Assembly (NCBI GenBank): GCA_033064195.1
Contig: JARBJD010000104.1
Coordinates: forward strand, 1-64,000
Source: Blattamonas nauphoetae
Taxonomy: Eukaryota > Preaxostyla > Oxymonadida
DNA length: 64,000 nucleotides
Direction of reading: 5' to 3'
This document shows, one piece after another, positions 45,412 to 57,427 of this stretch. How positions within the stretch are numbered: the stretch's first letter is position 1; each line of letters begins with the position of its first letter. The notes beneath the pieces were generated by a model. It did no database searches and was not told the DNA's origin. It saw only the letters and a list, made by a program, of their open reading frames with translations. The translations under genes were made by a program, and so were the position numbers.

Positions 45412-46143
45412 TCATTTTTGTTGCTTTTGTAATTGAATTTGCTTCATTTCAGTGTCAAAGTCGATGAGATCTAGACAATGTTGTGTGCACAAGGATCCGA
45501 TTTGATATTCAAAAGATTTCTCCGAAGACACAACGTCTGAAGGGATGGAAGAGGTGGATGATGCTTGTGGAGGGCTTTTCGGTGTGCGTGAAGGATTTGT
45601 GATGTTGAGGCCAAGGCGTGACATGAGATGAGCTGAGAGGGGTGGTCTCAGGCAACCAGTGACTGAACATGACAATTTCGTTTGGGGATTCTGGTGACTG
45701 GTTTCGTAGAGAAGTTGATGCTGATCCAGCGTTATATCTAACAAAACATGATTAAAACGAAGAACAAACGATTAGAACAATATTCTGAAAATGGAAGGCT
45801 TCGTTTTGAGCATGACGGGATGATACACGACCGATTTTGTGTCCATGAAAATGGGTCGAGAGGTGTTTGCGTGTGTCGTGTTTGAGCTTGTCGGCTCTTA
45901 AGCTCCTGCTCAGTCCTTTCCATGGTTTGCTCAAGAACTTGATCTAGGAAGATAAGGGAACATTTTTTTTATTGAAGAAATGCTGAGTAAACCATAGAGT
46001 GTCCGGTATGTCTTTTCTGGAAAAGATTCCAATTCTGTCTTATATTCAGCTATTAATGCTGTGACCGTGTCCAATTGGAGATCATTTAGCTCATCTTCAT
46101 TGAATTCCTTGACAGATGGAAGATTTGTCGAGTTGTCATCCAT
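45412..46143 (-). CDS. C3HC3H zinc-finger protein of the KANSL2/INO80D type
   Basis: Exons 46,143-45,993, 45,943-45,770 and 45,737-45,412 give 216 residues; the introns are 49 and 32 nt. After an acidic helical N-terminus (~90 residues) there is a C-x4-C-x10-C-x2-H site followed by ITLDQHQLLYE. This matches the 'C..C......YC..HI..D..Q.L' pattern of the zf-C3Hc3H fingers in KANSL2 (NSL histone acetyltransferase complex) and INO80D (chromatin remodeller). A second, less complete C-x4-C ... C-x3-C set lies near 120-200. A chromatin role is therefore likely. The start codon lies only ~35 bases beyond the Prp28 stop, on the same strand. Exact orthology is not decided. Confidence 0.65.
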
Positions 46144-46178
46144 TAGAAAAAAAGATGGTTCAAAGTGATCAATCATCA

Positions 46179-48287
46179 TCAATCTCGAATTATTTGATGT
46201 GACGCCAGGGCAGTTCCTGAATCTGCTGCTTTTCTTTCCAACATTTCGAGTTCAGGTGGAACAAATTGGTTACTCTCGATGAACATCTTCTTCAACTTTG
46301 GAGCGAACTCAGCATCGCTGGGCGTGAGGATTGTCATTGCTGCTCCCTTCTTTCCAGCTCTTCCAGTACGCCCGATTCTATGAGTGTAACTTTCAATCGA
46401 TTCTGGGGCGTCATAGTTGATGACGAGTTGCACATCTTTGATATCAATTCCTCGTCCAAACACATCTGTTGCCACAATAAGATCAAGCTCACCCTTTTTA
46501 AAACTATCTGTGGTTGCTTCACGAGTCATCTGATCTTTTCCTCCGTGGAGAACGCCAGATGCGAACCTGTCTGAGCATAGGACCGAAATCTTGTCCGCAG
46601 TGTTTCTATGATTGACAAAAATGATAATTGGCGGTGTTGCATCTCGTAACACATCCATGAGAGCTTCTTTTTTCTTCTTATCGTCTTCGACAACGAGACA
46701 TGATTGTTGGATGTTTCCGACGGCCATGCCTCTCTCTCCAACAGTCACCACAATTGGAGTTTTCAGAAAAGTGCGGGCCAGCTTCTCAACTTGAGGAGGC
46801 ATTGTGGCTGTGTACATCATAATTTGTGTATGTTCTCGTAAGTCGTCTGGAATGTTGGACAGGATCCAGTCAACATCAGAAATGAACGATTGGTCCACCA
46901 TGTGATCAGCCTCGTCCACAACCACAAACCGACACCGACTAAGCACAACCATCTTCCTTTCCAGAAGGTCCTTGAACCGACCGGGTGTTGCCACAATCAC
47001 ATAAATGGGATTGTTCGAGAGTCGATCAGATTGTTGATCGTAACTCTGCCCACCAATGATGCACATTGTATCGATTCCTTGACAGAATTTAGCAAATTTC
47101 AGAAGCTCGTCCTCGATCTGCTGGGCAAGTTCCTTTGTTGGTGCCAGAATAAGAGCATATGGACCTTCGAGAAGGGTTTCACGGGTGATTCGAGGGAGAT
47201 CAAGAATTTGATGAAGAATGGGGAGGCAGAATGCGGCTGTTTTTCCTGACCCAGTCTCAGCAATGCCAATCAGGTCTCTCCGTTGCAAGCCAATGGGGAT
47301 AGAAATCATTTGGATGGGATTTGGTCGCTCATAACGGGCATATTGAACTGCCTGGAGGAGCGGTGAGGCTAACCCACTTTCTGCCCAACTTCTGATCGGA
47401 TGGACGTTAACTCGGCCTCGTATGGAGATTCTAAAGTCTTCTTTGACTATTCTCCAATCATGTTCCGTCATTTCTTCTAGTTTTTTGTCTTGCCAGTGTC
47501 TGACCTCAGGTTCGACCTGTTTCTTTCTGCCATCCATAACAGCTTTCAGAACCAAGTCTGCATCTTCAATGTTATCATTTCGGACTCGAGATTCGCCCTT
47601 ATCTTCATTTAGCCGGGAAAGCATCAAGTCATCGTAAAAAGCGACAGATTTTGTCATATTCAATTCATTTCGATCAAGTCCAGCAAGATTTCCGCGACCA
47701 AAAAGAGGAACAATTTGATGTCTATTCGAATATCTGAGTTATTTTCAGTAATTATGGAAAAAACGTGACAGACAAATCGTTGGTGTCTACTGACGTATCG
47801 TCCTTATCATCCCACTCAAATTTCAACTTCGATCTTTCAGTGGCCTTCTTCATCACAGTCTTTTTCACCGGAACATGTAGATAATGATCCTAAGGAGAGT
47901 AAGGGAGTAGGAGAAATACTCTGATAGAGTTCAGTTCTTTTTCCTCATTTGTAAGTGGACTTGTGGAAAAAATGAAAACAATGAGGGAATAATATACCGT
48001 TTTTCGTCTTTTTTCTTTTGTGTGTCCGTTTGTTTTGATGTATTGGATTGATTTTCTGTGAGAGTATGATATGAAGAATGAGAAACTTGCTTGATCTTTA
48101 ACTTTATCTAACCATTGAATCTGCTGTGTTTCTTGTTGCTTAAGACGAGATTCTTCTTCCCGTATGCTTTGTTGTTCCTTTTCTCGAGCAAGACGTTCTC
48201 GTTCAGCTTTTGGAATATACCGCGCCTAATTTTGTAAGAAAATGACAAAATGGAACAAAAGAAATGAGATACGGTTGGTGTCAGCAT
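46179..48287 (-). CDS. PRP28: DEAD-box RNA helicase Prp28/DDX23 (U5 snRNP)
   Basis: Exons 48,287-48,273, 48,225-48,091, 47,889-47,774 and 47,733-46,179 give 606 residues. N-terminal landmarks are RYIPKAERE, KLKFEWDDKDDTS and LFGRGNLAGLD, all typical of Prp28. The helicase core shows a Q motif (NPIQ), AETGSGKT, PTKELAQQ, ATPGR, VDEADH, TATMPP (the Prp28 form of motif III), ATDVFGRGID and HRIGRTGRAG. Prp28 opens the U1-5' splice-site duplex during spliceosome activation. The second intron (48,090-47,890) starts with GC in a GCAAGT donor; a weaker GT donor 12 nt upstream would also keep the frame. The start faces the SR protein start 31 bases away. Confidence 0.95.
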
Positions 48288-48317
48288 AGAAGTTTGCTAT
48301 AGCACTGGAGCAAACAA
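48288..48317. promoter_or_regulatory. 30-bp divergent promoter gap between two splicing-factor genes
   Basis: Only 30 bases separate the Prp28 start codon (minus strand) from the first in-frame ATG of the SR-type protein (plus strand). If the plus-strand gene instead starts at one of the downstream ATGs (about 48,384 or 48,387), the gap is about 100 bp. Either way the two promoters overlap. No TATA-like box is evident. Confidence 0.6.
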
Positions 48318-49401
48318 ATGAGACCACAATTTTTCTCACCATCACATTCCAGACCAGTTCTCAATTCTGTTTGTCAGAAACGTCCAATGATGCAGCCCAT
48401 GCATTTTCCAGGGCAAAAAACCATTTTCATCTCCAATATTCCCTCTTCAATCACTTACAGCACAGTGAAGGATCTCTTCGATTCTTTTGGACCAATTGAA
48501 TCAATGAGTGCATTTCCGTATGATTTTATGAATATCTTTGATACCGTTATTATTGCAGTGATCCTTCAAATGGAATGCACTTTGCAATTATTTCTTTCTT
48601 ACGGTCTGATTCTGTGTGCAATTTTTCCCATCTCCAACCATCTTATCCATCTCATGCTGCCGTCTCCCAATATCCCCTTCTTCTATTGTCATGACCTCCT
48701 CTTCTTAGGCTGGTATCGCCGCTGAGATGTCTGGAATCAATCTTCACAATCAACCACTCCACATCATTGCATATGGGCCAAAACAACCAATCGATTTTGA
48801 CTCTCTACAACCACTCGAAGAACGTGGACTGCCTCCTGAACTTATGGATATGAAAGCGGTTCATGTAGGGAATATTGACAAGTCAGTCACAATCGACGAT
48901 CTAAAACACCACTTCTCGATTTGCGGAGAGATTTCGAACGCTCGAATCATCAAACATGATCCATGGCAGTCAGTAACATATGGTTTTGTGGAATTTGTCC
49001 ACCCTGAAGGAGCAATACGAGCGCTCAACCTGGCCGAGACGCTCCTCGCGGGTCTTCCCATAAAGGTTGGGAAAGCCAAAGGGGCGACAACAGCTGGGCC
49101 CTCACTCTCAACAATTACAAGTGCTGACACATCCATTGCTGACGTTAAAAATTCTCTCTTTGAGCATCTAAGCAAGATCGGTGTGACTCTCTCTTGTTCA
49201 TCGGTGTCATTCTCTCGTCCTTCAGAGCAAAAGCACAAACAAAGCGGTGGAGGATCGCAAAGTCGGACGTCCGATAGGAGGACGAGAAGCCCTGACAGGC
49301 ACAGGCGGGACTATCATTCAAGAAGGCGATATTCTTCGGATAGTGACAGCTCGTCTCCACGCCGGAATCAGGAAAGATATCGGCATTCAAGGCGAGATTG
49401 A
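48318..49401 (+). CDS. Two-RRM SR-type splicing regulator (SREK1-like)
   Basis: Exons 48,318-48,517, 48,559-48,613 and 48,709-49,401 give 315 residues; the introns are 41 and 95 nt. RRM1 has TIFISNIPSS (RNP2) and MHFAIISF (RNP1), and its RNP1 is split by intron 1. RRM2 has AVHVGNID and TYGFVEFV. The last ~60 residues are an Arg/Ser tail (RRTRSPDRHRR ... SSDSDSSSPRR). The double RRM with the 'PIESMSAFPDPSN' strand is like SREK1/SFRS12 proteins, which modulate splice-site choice. It shares a start region with Prp28, also a splicing factor. Confidence 0.75.
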
Positions 49402-49513
49402 CATCTAACATTTCACAGAAAATCTTATTTTCCAGTCATAGTGTAATTTATGTGTATTTCACGAGACTTGTGAAATTGAATGTTTTCATTAAGTGTCCGA
49501 TCAATATTAGTTC

Positions 49514-50314
49514 ATGGTATCGATTTAATTTCGCTCTATAAGACAAAAAATCTCTCCACAATCTCTCTTTTCATTCATAGGCTCCCACCATTCGTCAATA
49601 CGAAATCATTGGCCGCAAATTCCCGTCAGAGAAGGAACCAAGCCCAAAGGTCTTCAAAATGAAGCTTTTCGCCAAGAATGCTGTTGTTGCTCGCTCACGC
49701 TACAACTATTACATGTCTCGCCTTCACAAGATGAAGAAGAGCCACTGCCAAATCCTGAAGATTGCTCAAGTTTCTTCCCCTCACATCCATTCTTTTCCTT
49801 ACTTGCCTGTTCTAGATTCCTGACAAGAAGACGAACACTGTCAAGAACTTTGGCATTCTCATCAGCTATGACTCTCGTACTGGCACACATAACGTGTACA
49901 AGGAGTACCGTGATGTTTCCATCTGCGGTGCTGTCGAGCAAATGTGTTTGTGGATAGTCCCGAAATTTTCGCCTGTTGATATTGTTTCTGTGATTCTCTT
50001 CTCGTGATGACGTTATAATCCTGATTTCCTTTCTTCCATCTCTTTTGTTCTGTTCGTCCCATTTACAGACAATGACATGGCTTCTCGCCACGCTGCTCAA
50101 GGAACTACAATCAACATCATCTCAGCCAACCGTATTCAGCCTAAGGACTGCAAGCGCACAGCTGTGACAGCATTCCATGTATGATCCTTTCTCATGCCCA
50201 AACTCTCTTCAGGACTCTGCAATCAAGTTCCCACTCTTCCACCGCAAACAACGCCCATCCACTCAAGACTACAAGACCACCTTCAAGGCACGTCGCCCAA
50301 CCACCGTTTTCTAA
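49514..50314 (+). CDS. RPL18A: Ribosomal protein eL20 (L18a)
   Basis: Five exons, 49,514-49,516 (ATG only), 49,581-49,769, 49,816-49,945, 50,069-50,178 and 50,213-50,314, give 177 residues; the introns are 64, 46, 123 and 34 nt. The product begins [16 protein letters not shown] and continues with [40 protein letters not shown] and a C-terminal [10 protein letters not shown], an end-to-end match to eL20 of the large ribosomal subunit. Codon use is strongly biased, as expected for a ribosomal protein. The first exon carries nothing but the start codon. Confidence 0.96.
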
Positions 50315-50486
50315 GCGCCTTCACAACCATTTCAACTTCATCGAAATAAGTTAGAAGGAGGACTGGAACGTTTTGGATTGACTGTCATCCGATTGAATGG
50401 ACTGATATGAGCCTGTTTTGTTGAATAAATATGTAAAAAACATCGTGTTTACCTCGCTCGTGACTTGACCCGTATTCTTTTTGGTT

Positions 50487-53400
50487 ATGAGGAGGAGGCA
50501 GAGGAAGACCGTATCTGAGACTCCTACACCTCTTTATCCAACATTTGACGAAGTTTTCGCATCGTTTTTAAAGCATGGAAGAACAGACAAGCACGATGTG
50601 TCGATCTCGATGATACCAAGCGTCTTCAGCAAATCCTCCCCTATATCAAAACAGGTCAGAATTATTTTTCTCCAAGACTCACTTTTGTTGATATTTTATC
50701 GATTTTTTTGCAAAGGGACGAGAACCATACAAGGCTCCAAGTGATCCTGAATACGAACAATATTTGCGACGCTTGTCGAATTGTTCTCAGAGATTCACCC
50801 TTCGTGCTCATGCACTACGCCAAACACAACGAAGCTTATCCACTGTTCTTTCGACTTCCATTCGTACTGTCTCTCCTTTTCATACCACTGATGTTCTACT
50901 TCTCATTCATGTTCTGTCTCAAATCGAACAACAACTCACATTTCAACTTTATCTCTTCTTTCGATCATCAACTGCATTCATTCTTTCTTTTGAAAACCAT
51001 ATCAACAATCTTCTTGATGCACAAACAGACCAACCAAATCCTCCACTCCCTCCAGAACCACTTGAGCTCTGCCAGAATGATCCACCCCTTCGATTCTTCT
51101 TTGCAAAGCTTTGTTTTATGAAAAGTCTCCACTTTACCGTACTCTCGTCTCTCCGCAAGCTCATCAAGACCATCCCAGACACAAGCACATCTGTGTACAC
51201 ATCCACTCTTCACTCACTCTTTGCCCCTCTACAAGCCGACCCTAATCTAATTCCTCTTCTTTGCCAGCCAAATGTTGGTTTATATCAATCACTTCTTTTC
51301 GATCATCGATTCCCAATTGGACAACAACTCTCTTCATTCCTCATCGACGAATTACAAAAGAACAGTGATTACTACAAGTCGAATTGTCTCACTCATAGTC
51401 GATTTCGGTCATTGCTGTTTTCTTTTGATTTTTTAGTGGACAGGGTGGGTAAGTCTGTTATCGCTTTCCTCCATCCCAATTCATCCTCCTCGTCTTTGAT
51501 TATCCCTCGTCCTCTCAAAATTATCCTCTGTGAAGCACTCCTCCCTGTAATTTTGCCAATCATTATCACATCACCGTCACTCCTCCCTACACCACCACCA
51601 TTCCCGTCGATTGATTCTGTCACATGCCACGCTGATTTCCCGATTCAATGTTATATCATCGCCAACATTCCGAGCACTCTGATGTTTAGCTTGGTTTGTG
51701 AATACCTCCGCAACAATCCGCGTCAGATAAGTGAAGTTGTTCACAATGAGAATCTCGAAAGCCAATTTAACCTCAAGCGTGCGACACTTACAGCCATGCC
51801 ATCATTCAAGACTCTGATTTCTCTACTCGATAGTCTGAACTACAATTGCGATAGCTCGAGTGCTCAACGATCATCGCTCTTTTCGGCATTCAATTACTTC
51901 ATCCCATCCTCCGAGGTTCCCTTTGTCCACAGTGATATTTTTCAAGATGTATCGACTTTTCAAACACTGTGCACTGTTTTATTGGACATCGAAGATGAGT
52001 TTAAGACTTTATTCACAGTTGTGAACTCAACGACTCAACCCAGTGCTATTCAATTGGCAATGCAATCAAATCTCAGAGCATCAGTTGGATCGCCACCTGT
52101 GCTGGAATCTGATTCCCATTTTAAAGCCGTCCAATCTCAAAATGCCTTGACCGCTCCAGACAAGTCAATCACCGTCTCATTCTCCACAATAAGTTTCTTT
52201 CTCCTCCTGGAAGCCATTGTTCGATCAACATTGCATAATCCTTTCGTCCTTCTGTCGATTTTTTACACTCTTTTCCTTGATCAATCCCTGCCAACGTCGC
52301 GAGTTTTTGATGATTCTGTTCCTGAACGAACCAAGCAAACACTCCGTCTTTTTGGAGATGTCGTGACTTTTATTCTTGATTTTCGTTTGGATTGGTTTCA
52401 AGGTTCCCCCACGATTCGAAAGAATAAGGAGGAAGACGAGGATGAAGGAAAAGAATCGAAAACTCCGAAACCTGACAGGAACTTTGATCTCACATATAAC
52501 AACCTTCCATTTTTCCACATGTTTCTTCGATATTTCTCAAGACTGCTCTCTTCTCAGGACAAGGCAGCTCTGACAGCATCTCAAACTGACCCAACCATCC
52601 TTCCACTTTCCACCCTCCACAACCTCCTCCTTCGCTCCCCATTTACTCCACCAGCCTCCTGCCCTTTCATTTCAGCATCCTCAACAGAGTCCAACGTCTC
52701 AACAAAAACTCACAAGCCATCCACATTCCCCATCACTTCCTTCGCCTCCCACTCGTTCTCGGGCATATCACAATGCAAATGCTGTTCTTCTCGCTCCACA
52801 AATGTCACTATCTTCCCTCATTCTGTCTTAACTGTCCCAAAACAACCAGCAAACCAACAAACACAAGATGTTCACACCTTCTTTAATGTTATCCAACGAG
52901 AAAGGAAGTCTTCCTTCGTCCAACACAACCAAGACGATTCTGTCCCCATTCTCTTCCAATTTAAGGATCGGACGTTCTCAGCACACCCCATCAGTCAAAC
53001 GTTTTTTGGAGATGAAACATCCGAAAAGTCGAAAACCACCGATTCCGAGCAGAACGAATCAGATGTTGTGGGAAGCACGATGAGCAGGCCAATCTTCGAC
53101 GATCAGTTCATCGTGGAGTGTCAGATACGACGTGCACAGCGAGGAAACGTGCCCCTGCCAGAATCTTCTCCCATCCCATCCCCGTCGCATGAGCCCGACC
53201 AGCCAGACCAGCGCGATTCCACACTGTCGCTTTCTGAGGGCCAGTCAAGTGAGCTCAAACAGCGGCGGTTCTCAAACGAGCAGTCCGGAGCATCGTCGCC
53301 TCATTATTCACCCATTCAGACGAGAGACTCAGACACATTCTCACTTCAGATCTCGCCCACACTTCTTCCATCACCACTCTCAGCACATACCACAACCACT

Positions 53401-54123
53401 CCAATTGCATCAGGGTCTGGTATTGCGCTATTCGAGCACCAGAGGGACAGGATGGGGGATTTGATCGACGAGCCACCAGTGCGGTTTGGATCGTATCGTT
53501 TGGGAACAACACGCCAGGCACAGAACGATGGGAAGAAAGTCCAACCTGTCCCACCGCCTCCGCTTTCGTTCTACACAATGTCACATTCGCCATCCTCCAC
53601 TCAACTCTCCCAATCACTCACAATTTCCAAGATGGTGTCAACACTCACTCCATTCATCCAGTCGCAGACGGTGAAGTCTGCGTCATCAGATAATATTGTT
53701 GATTTGAGAAAGAAGACGCCAACGAGAACTTCACTTCCAAACGCTCCTTCTCATCTTGTCTCTGCCTCGTCGCCTCTCGGAGCGGTTGTTAAGACCGTTT
53801 CACCACCCGAGCCAGCTCCCGTCGCTGATCCTCGTCTTGTCCTGCTTTCCACTCCACCTTATCTCCCACACAGACCTCGGCCGGTTCTTGATCGAGAGTC
53901 ACCATTCCACCCATTCATCACTATCATCCCGCGCCGAAAGAGCTCAACAACAAGCAAGCTTTCGTCTGATGAAGACGAGTCGAGCGAGGAGGAATCTGTG
54001 TTGGAGATATCACAGAGGTCGGATTCCGATGAGGTGGATGGAGAGGATGATGCTGATGAGAATCCCATCATCAAGGCGGCCAGAGAAGGACGTATCCTGA
54101 GAGAAAAACGGAAGAAAAGGTGA
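50487..54123 (+). CDS. Large unknown protein with disordered C-terminus
   Basis: Exon 50,487-50,654 joins exon 50,716-54,123 (61-nt GT-AG intron), giving 1191 residues. The first ~520 residues are Leu/Phe/Ile-rich and look like a helical solenoid or membrane-associated fold (LLLIHVLSQIEQQL, FIPSSEVPF). Residues ~560-1191 are Ser/Thr/Pro-rich and disordered with an acidic patch (SSDEDESSEEES) and a basic end (REKRKKR). A CKCCSSR cluster near 700 may bind metal. No family is recognised. The coding strand is pyrimidine-rich, giving long spurious minus-strand frames. Confidence 0.75.
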
Positions 54124-54244
54124 TAATCAGTTTTGAAACAGTTGTCTTAATTTCCACTTCACTGTTACTCTCATGTTTGTCAACCACTCTTCACCCTTCA
54201 TTGAAACAGGGCCGATCGTTAGTTCTACGCCTCATCCATCTTGA

Positions 54245-55225
54245 ATGACTTTCGTTCCATTCCAGCTATCTCTTCTTGACCATAAAGAAGATACACAGGG
54301 CATTATACGCTCTTCAAATTTCTCAGAAGACGGGAATCTCTTCGTCACTTCATCATCTGATGACTCTCTCCATATCTATCAAATGGACACAGGGAAACTT
54401 GCAAATATACTTCACTGCAAGAAGTACGGTAGCCATTCTCCAATTTTTAACCAGAGTGGTGATTGCCTCGTTTACGCGTCTCGTCAGTCTTCATCAGACC
54501 ATGCCATTCGAATGCACTCCATATCCGAAAATAAATATGTTCATTACTTTAAACAACATACAGCTCCTGTGATATCCCTTTGTCATGTCCAAACAACCGA
54601 TTCATTCGCCAGTGTTGGTGAAGATCTTTCACTCTGCCTCTGGGATTTTAGCTCATCCAAACTCCAAAAACAATATACTTTCTCATCTCCAGATCTTCCC
54701 GCTAGTATTGTCTCCGATCCTCTTGGCTTAATTGTCTCAGTTGGCACATCCAAAGGAGAAATCCATTCTTTTGACATTAGAATGCTCGAGTCTGGTCCGT
54801 TTAATATCTCTCAATGTGATAGTGACAGAGAGATAACATCCCTTCAATTTTCTCCATGTGGCAGGTTTCTACTTGGTTTAGATTCAAACACCAACATGTT
54901 TGTCCATAACTCGACAACATTCAATCCCCTCACTCACCCTTCACTAACGTCTCTCTCATTTGACTCCTTTTCATTCACACCAGATTCTCGTTTCCTCCTT
55001 TGCACACCGCCAGTCACAGACAATTCACCTTCTCTCTCTGTGAGTCTATATGACATCCAAACGTGGTCATACGTGGAATCTCTCCCTCTTTTGGCTGATT
55101 CGGAAATTGAAAAGATCAGCGATTGTTTGCTTGATGTGAAATTCAACCCTCACAAGAATGTCATCTCCTGCACTTATGGAGGAAATCTTATGTTTTATAC
55201 GGCAGTTTTCGAAGCTGAAACTTGA
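54245..55225 (+). CDS. WDR82: WD-repeat protein WDR82/Swd2
   Basis: A 326-residue single-exon gene. The pattern of seven WD-like blades, the early FSEDGNLFVTSSSDDSLHIY blade, the signature SISENKYVHYFKQHTAPVISLC and the DIRMLESGPF block match WDR82/Swd2 along its length. Swd2 is a subunit of the COMPASS (Set1) H3K4 methyltransferase and of the cleavage/polyadenylation machinery, and links them to phosphorylated RNA polymerase II. It starts ~120 bases after the preceding stop on the same strand. Single-exon structure is unusual for the right half of this window. Confidence 0.88.
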   Translation: MTFVPFQLSLLDHKEDTQGIIRSSNFSEDGNLFVTSSSDDSLHIYQMDTGKLANILHCKKYGSHSPIFNQSGDCLVYASRQSSSDHAIRMHSISENKYVHYFKQHTAPVISLCHVQTTDSFASVGEDLSLCLWDFSSSKLQKQYTFSSPDLPASIVSDPLGLIVSVGTSKGEIHSFDIRMLESGPFNISQCDSDREITSLQFSPCGRFLLGLDSNTNMFVHNSTTFNPLTHPSLTSLSFDSFSFTPDSRFLLCTPPVTDNSPSLSVSLYDIQTWSYVESLPLLADSEIEKISDCLLDVKFNPHKNVISCTYGGNLMFYTAVFEAET

Positions 55226-55576
55226 TTTTGATTGAAAATCTCATTTCAAATGATTTCTTCATTTCTTTTCGCTCGTTTCTTGGACTTTTTTTGTTTAAGC
55301 ATCTGAACTCTTGAACATCAAGGAACATGACAATTTTTCAAGATGCAATTAAGTCTAACGATCAGGTTATATGATAGCACCTGATATTTGTGTTAATTTA
55401 TCTCTTTTGAGAGAGATATTGGACGGGAGGATGATCGTGTGAAATCCAGAATGAATGGTAAGATTCTCAAAGAAACTACTTACACAATGAATATAATACG
55501 GAGTTTGTGTGATTTGTTGGATTTATAACAAGGATGTTATCTAGCTATTTTTGATCAAACCACAGAGTCAGATCAG
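55226..55576. promoter_or_regulatory. 351-bp spacer before the acid phosphatase gene
   Basis: AT-rich, no gene. It contains the WDR82 3' end and the acid phosphatase promoter. No motif is convincing. Confidence 0.35.
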
Positions 55577-57427
55577 ATGATCCTCCTTGGGTTCTTCTCT
55601 TTATTTCAGGCAGAACTCATCTCTGTTCAAGTTCTGACACGCCATGGTATGACTTTCTTTGAATTATTTACACCACTTTTCTTTCTTTTCGTTCAGGTGA
55701 CAGGTTCCCACAGAAACAATACCCAGCTGTATATTCTTCCATATTTCGCACATTTTGCCACTTCTTTTGTTAAATTGAACATCTCTTTCCCAGCCTTTGA
55801 CTCAATGGCCCGATCTATCGACTCTAACTGCAGTGGGCATGCAGCAACACTACAAGCTGGGACAAACGTTCAGAGAACACTACAAACAGTACTTTCCAGA
55901 AAACAGTGATAATGCTTCAATTTACATTCGATCTTCCCCAATTAGTCGAACACTTCTTTCTGCTAGGTCGCAGATGCTTGGTTCGTTTCTTCTACGCGCT
56001 TTTTCCCAATTATTCCGCTCATTATATGAACTAACGACACATTTCCAAACATATACTGCACTTATTGTTGTTTTCTAGTCATATCTATTCATCATATGAT
56101 TTTCTCACTCTCTTCTCTCATCTCTCCTCTAAGGACTCTATCCTTACTCCGATGAAATCGAGGAAGGGGTGCCCAAAAACTTCCCGACTATTCCAATCGA
56201 AACCATTCTCCGTCGTTATGAAACTGTTCTCAGAGGTTATGAAACATGGTATTATCTCCAACATCAATCTCTGAATCTTTTATCCCATCATTTCAGTCGG
56301 AATGCAAAGTCTATCATTGGAAGCTATCGATCAACAGATAAGTACACAACACTTTACACCAAATATAAAACAGAAATCCAGAGAGTTGCGGAGATCATCA
56401 AAACACCAATCGTTGCTGAAAATGAAGAATACGTATGGGATGCCATCTATGTTGACATCCTGAAAAACAGGTACTTTCTACATTTTTGTGAGATTTCTTT
56501 CTCTTTTTCCTCATTCCAAGAGAAAAGATGCCACAAGAATTGATTGATCTTTACGAGAAGACTACTCCTTACCGTGACCAAAGTTTGCACTTTATTGTGT
56601 TCCTTCTACGTTTTCCATCTTATCCTTAGTGTTGGAAGACATTTTCGCGAATCCAGATCCTTTGTTCCGAAAAACTACTTGTGGATCATTCTACGAAACA
56701 GTATGTTCCTGAAATGATTTCATTTGGTCAGGTCTTCTCTCTCAACCCTTATCTCGATACAAAAAACTCAGTCTTCCGAACAAAAAGACAACTCAGTCAA
56801 AAACTTCCGCTTTATCTCGCACCTGACAGCCTTTCTCAAGAAAAATTCTTCTTCCGACTATATTCTGGCCATGACACGACACTAAACTTGGTTATGCGTG
56901 CCCTTGGGTCAAACGTGACGGGTCTCCCTTATTATGGCTCTGCATTCATCATCGAACTTCACAAAAGAGACGGAACCCCAGCCAAAGGAAAGAGTCCGTA
57001 TTTCTTCAAGTTCTTCTACAATACAAGCGAAGAAGCTCAAGGAACAGAGAATATCTTCGCACAATGGAAACCAACACAATGCGACGATCTTGATTGTGAT
57101 GCTGCTCATTTCCTCAAAGACATCTCACAATACTTTCCAACAAATTATGACTCACATCGTTGGTGGACGACAATCTGCAATGGCTCTGGTGAGCTCATTC
57201 TGAGCGGGAGTGATTCAACAGCGATCAAAACAGCCGAAGCCAAGAAAAAGCCAGTTTTCAGGTTCTTACTCGTGGCTGTAATCATTTCTGCAGTTCTCTT
57301 CCTTCTGAGTTCGTTGGGAACTCTCATTTTGATCAGCTGCCCAAAATGCCTCCTGCCACGAACCAACTATGTTCCTATCAACAATACTGATGATTTATAT
57401 GATCAAAGTATTGCTACAACGGTCTAA
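55577..57427 (+). CDS. Membrane-anchored histidine acid phosphatase (lysosomal type)
   Basis: Eight exons, 55,577-55,646, 55,697-55,728, 55,794-55,980, 56,134-56,248, 56,297-56,470, 56,521-56,582, 56,630-56,700 and 56,732-57,427, give 468 residues; introns run from 31 to 153 nt. A short signal peptide (MILLGFFSLFQA) leads into the catalytic VLTRHGDR (the RHG histidine; the codon after the histidine spans the first intron). The distal proton donor is in YSGHDTT. One transmembrane helix (LLVAVIISAVLFLLSSLGTL) near 415-435 is followed by a 30-residue tail with a Tyr-based sorting-like YDQSI. Such enzymes hydrolyse phosphomonoesters in lysosomes or at the cell surface. The layout matches animal lysosomal acid phosphatase. 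Confidence 0.9.

Noticed and set aside
50949-51213. Minus-strand frames opposite the 1191-residue gene
   Set aside because: Shadow of pyrimidine-rich coding sequence on the other strand; the composition mirrors the real gene.
56583-56731. Apparent frameshift in the acid phosphatase before the GHDTT motif
   Set aside because: Two short introns (56,583-56,629 and 56,701-56,731) give one continuous frame.
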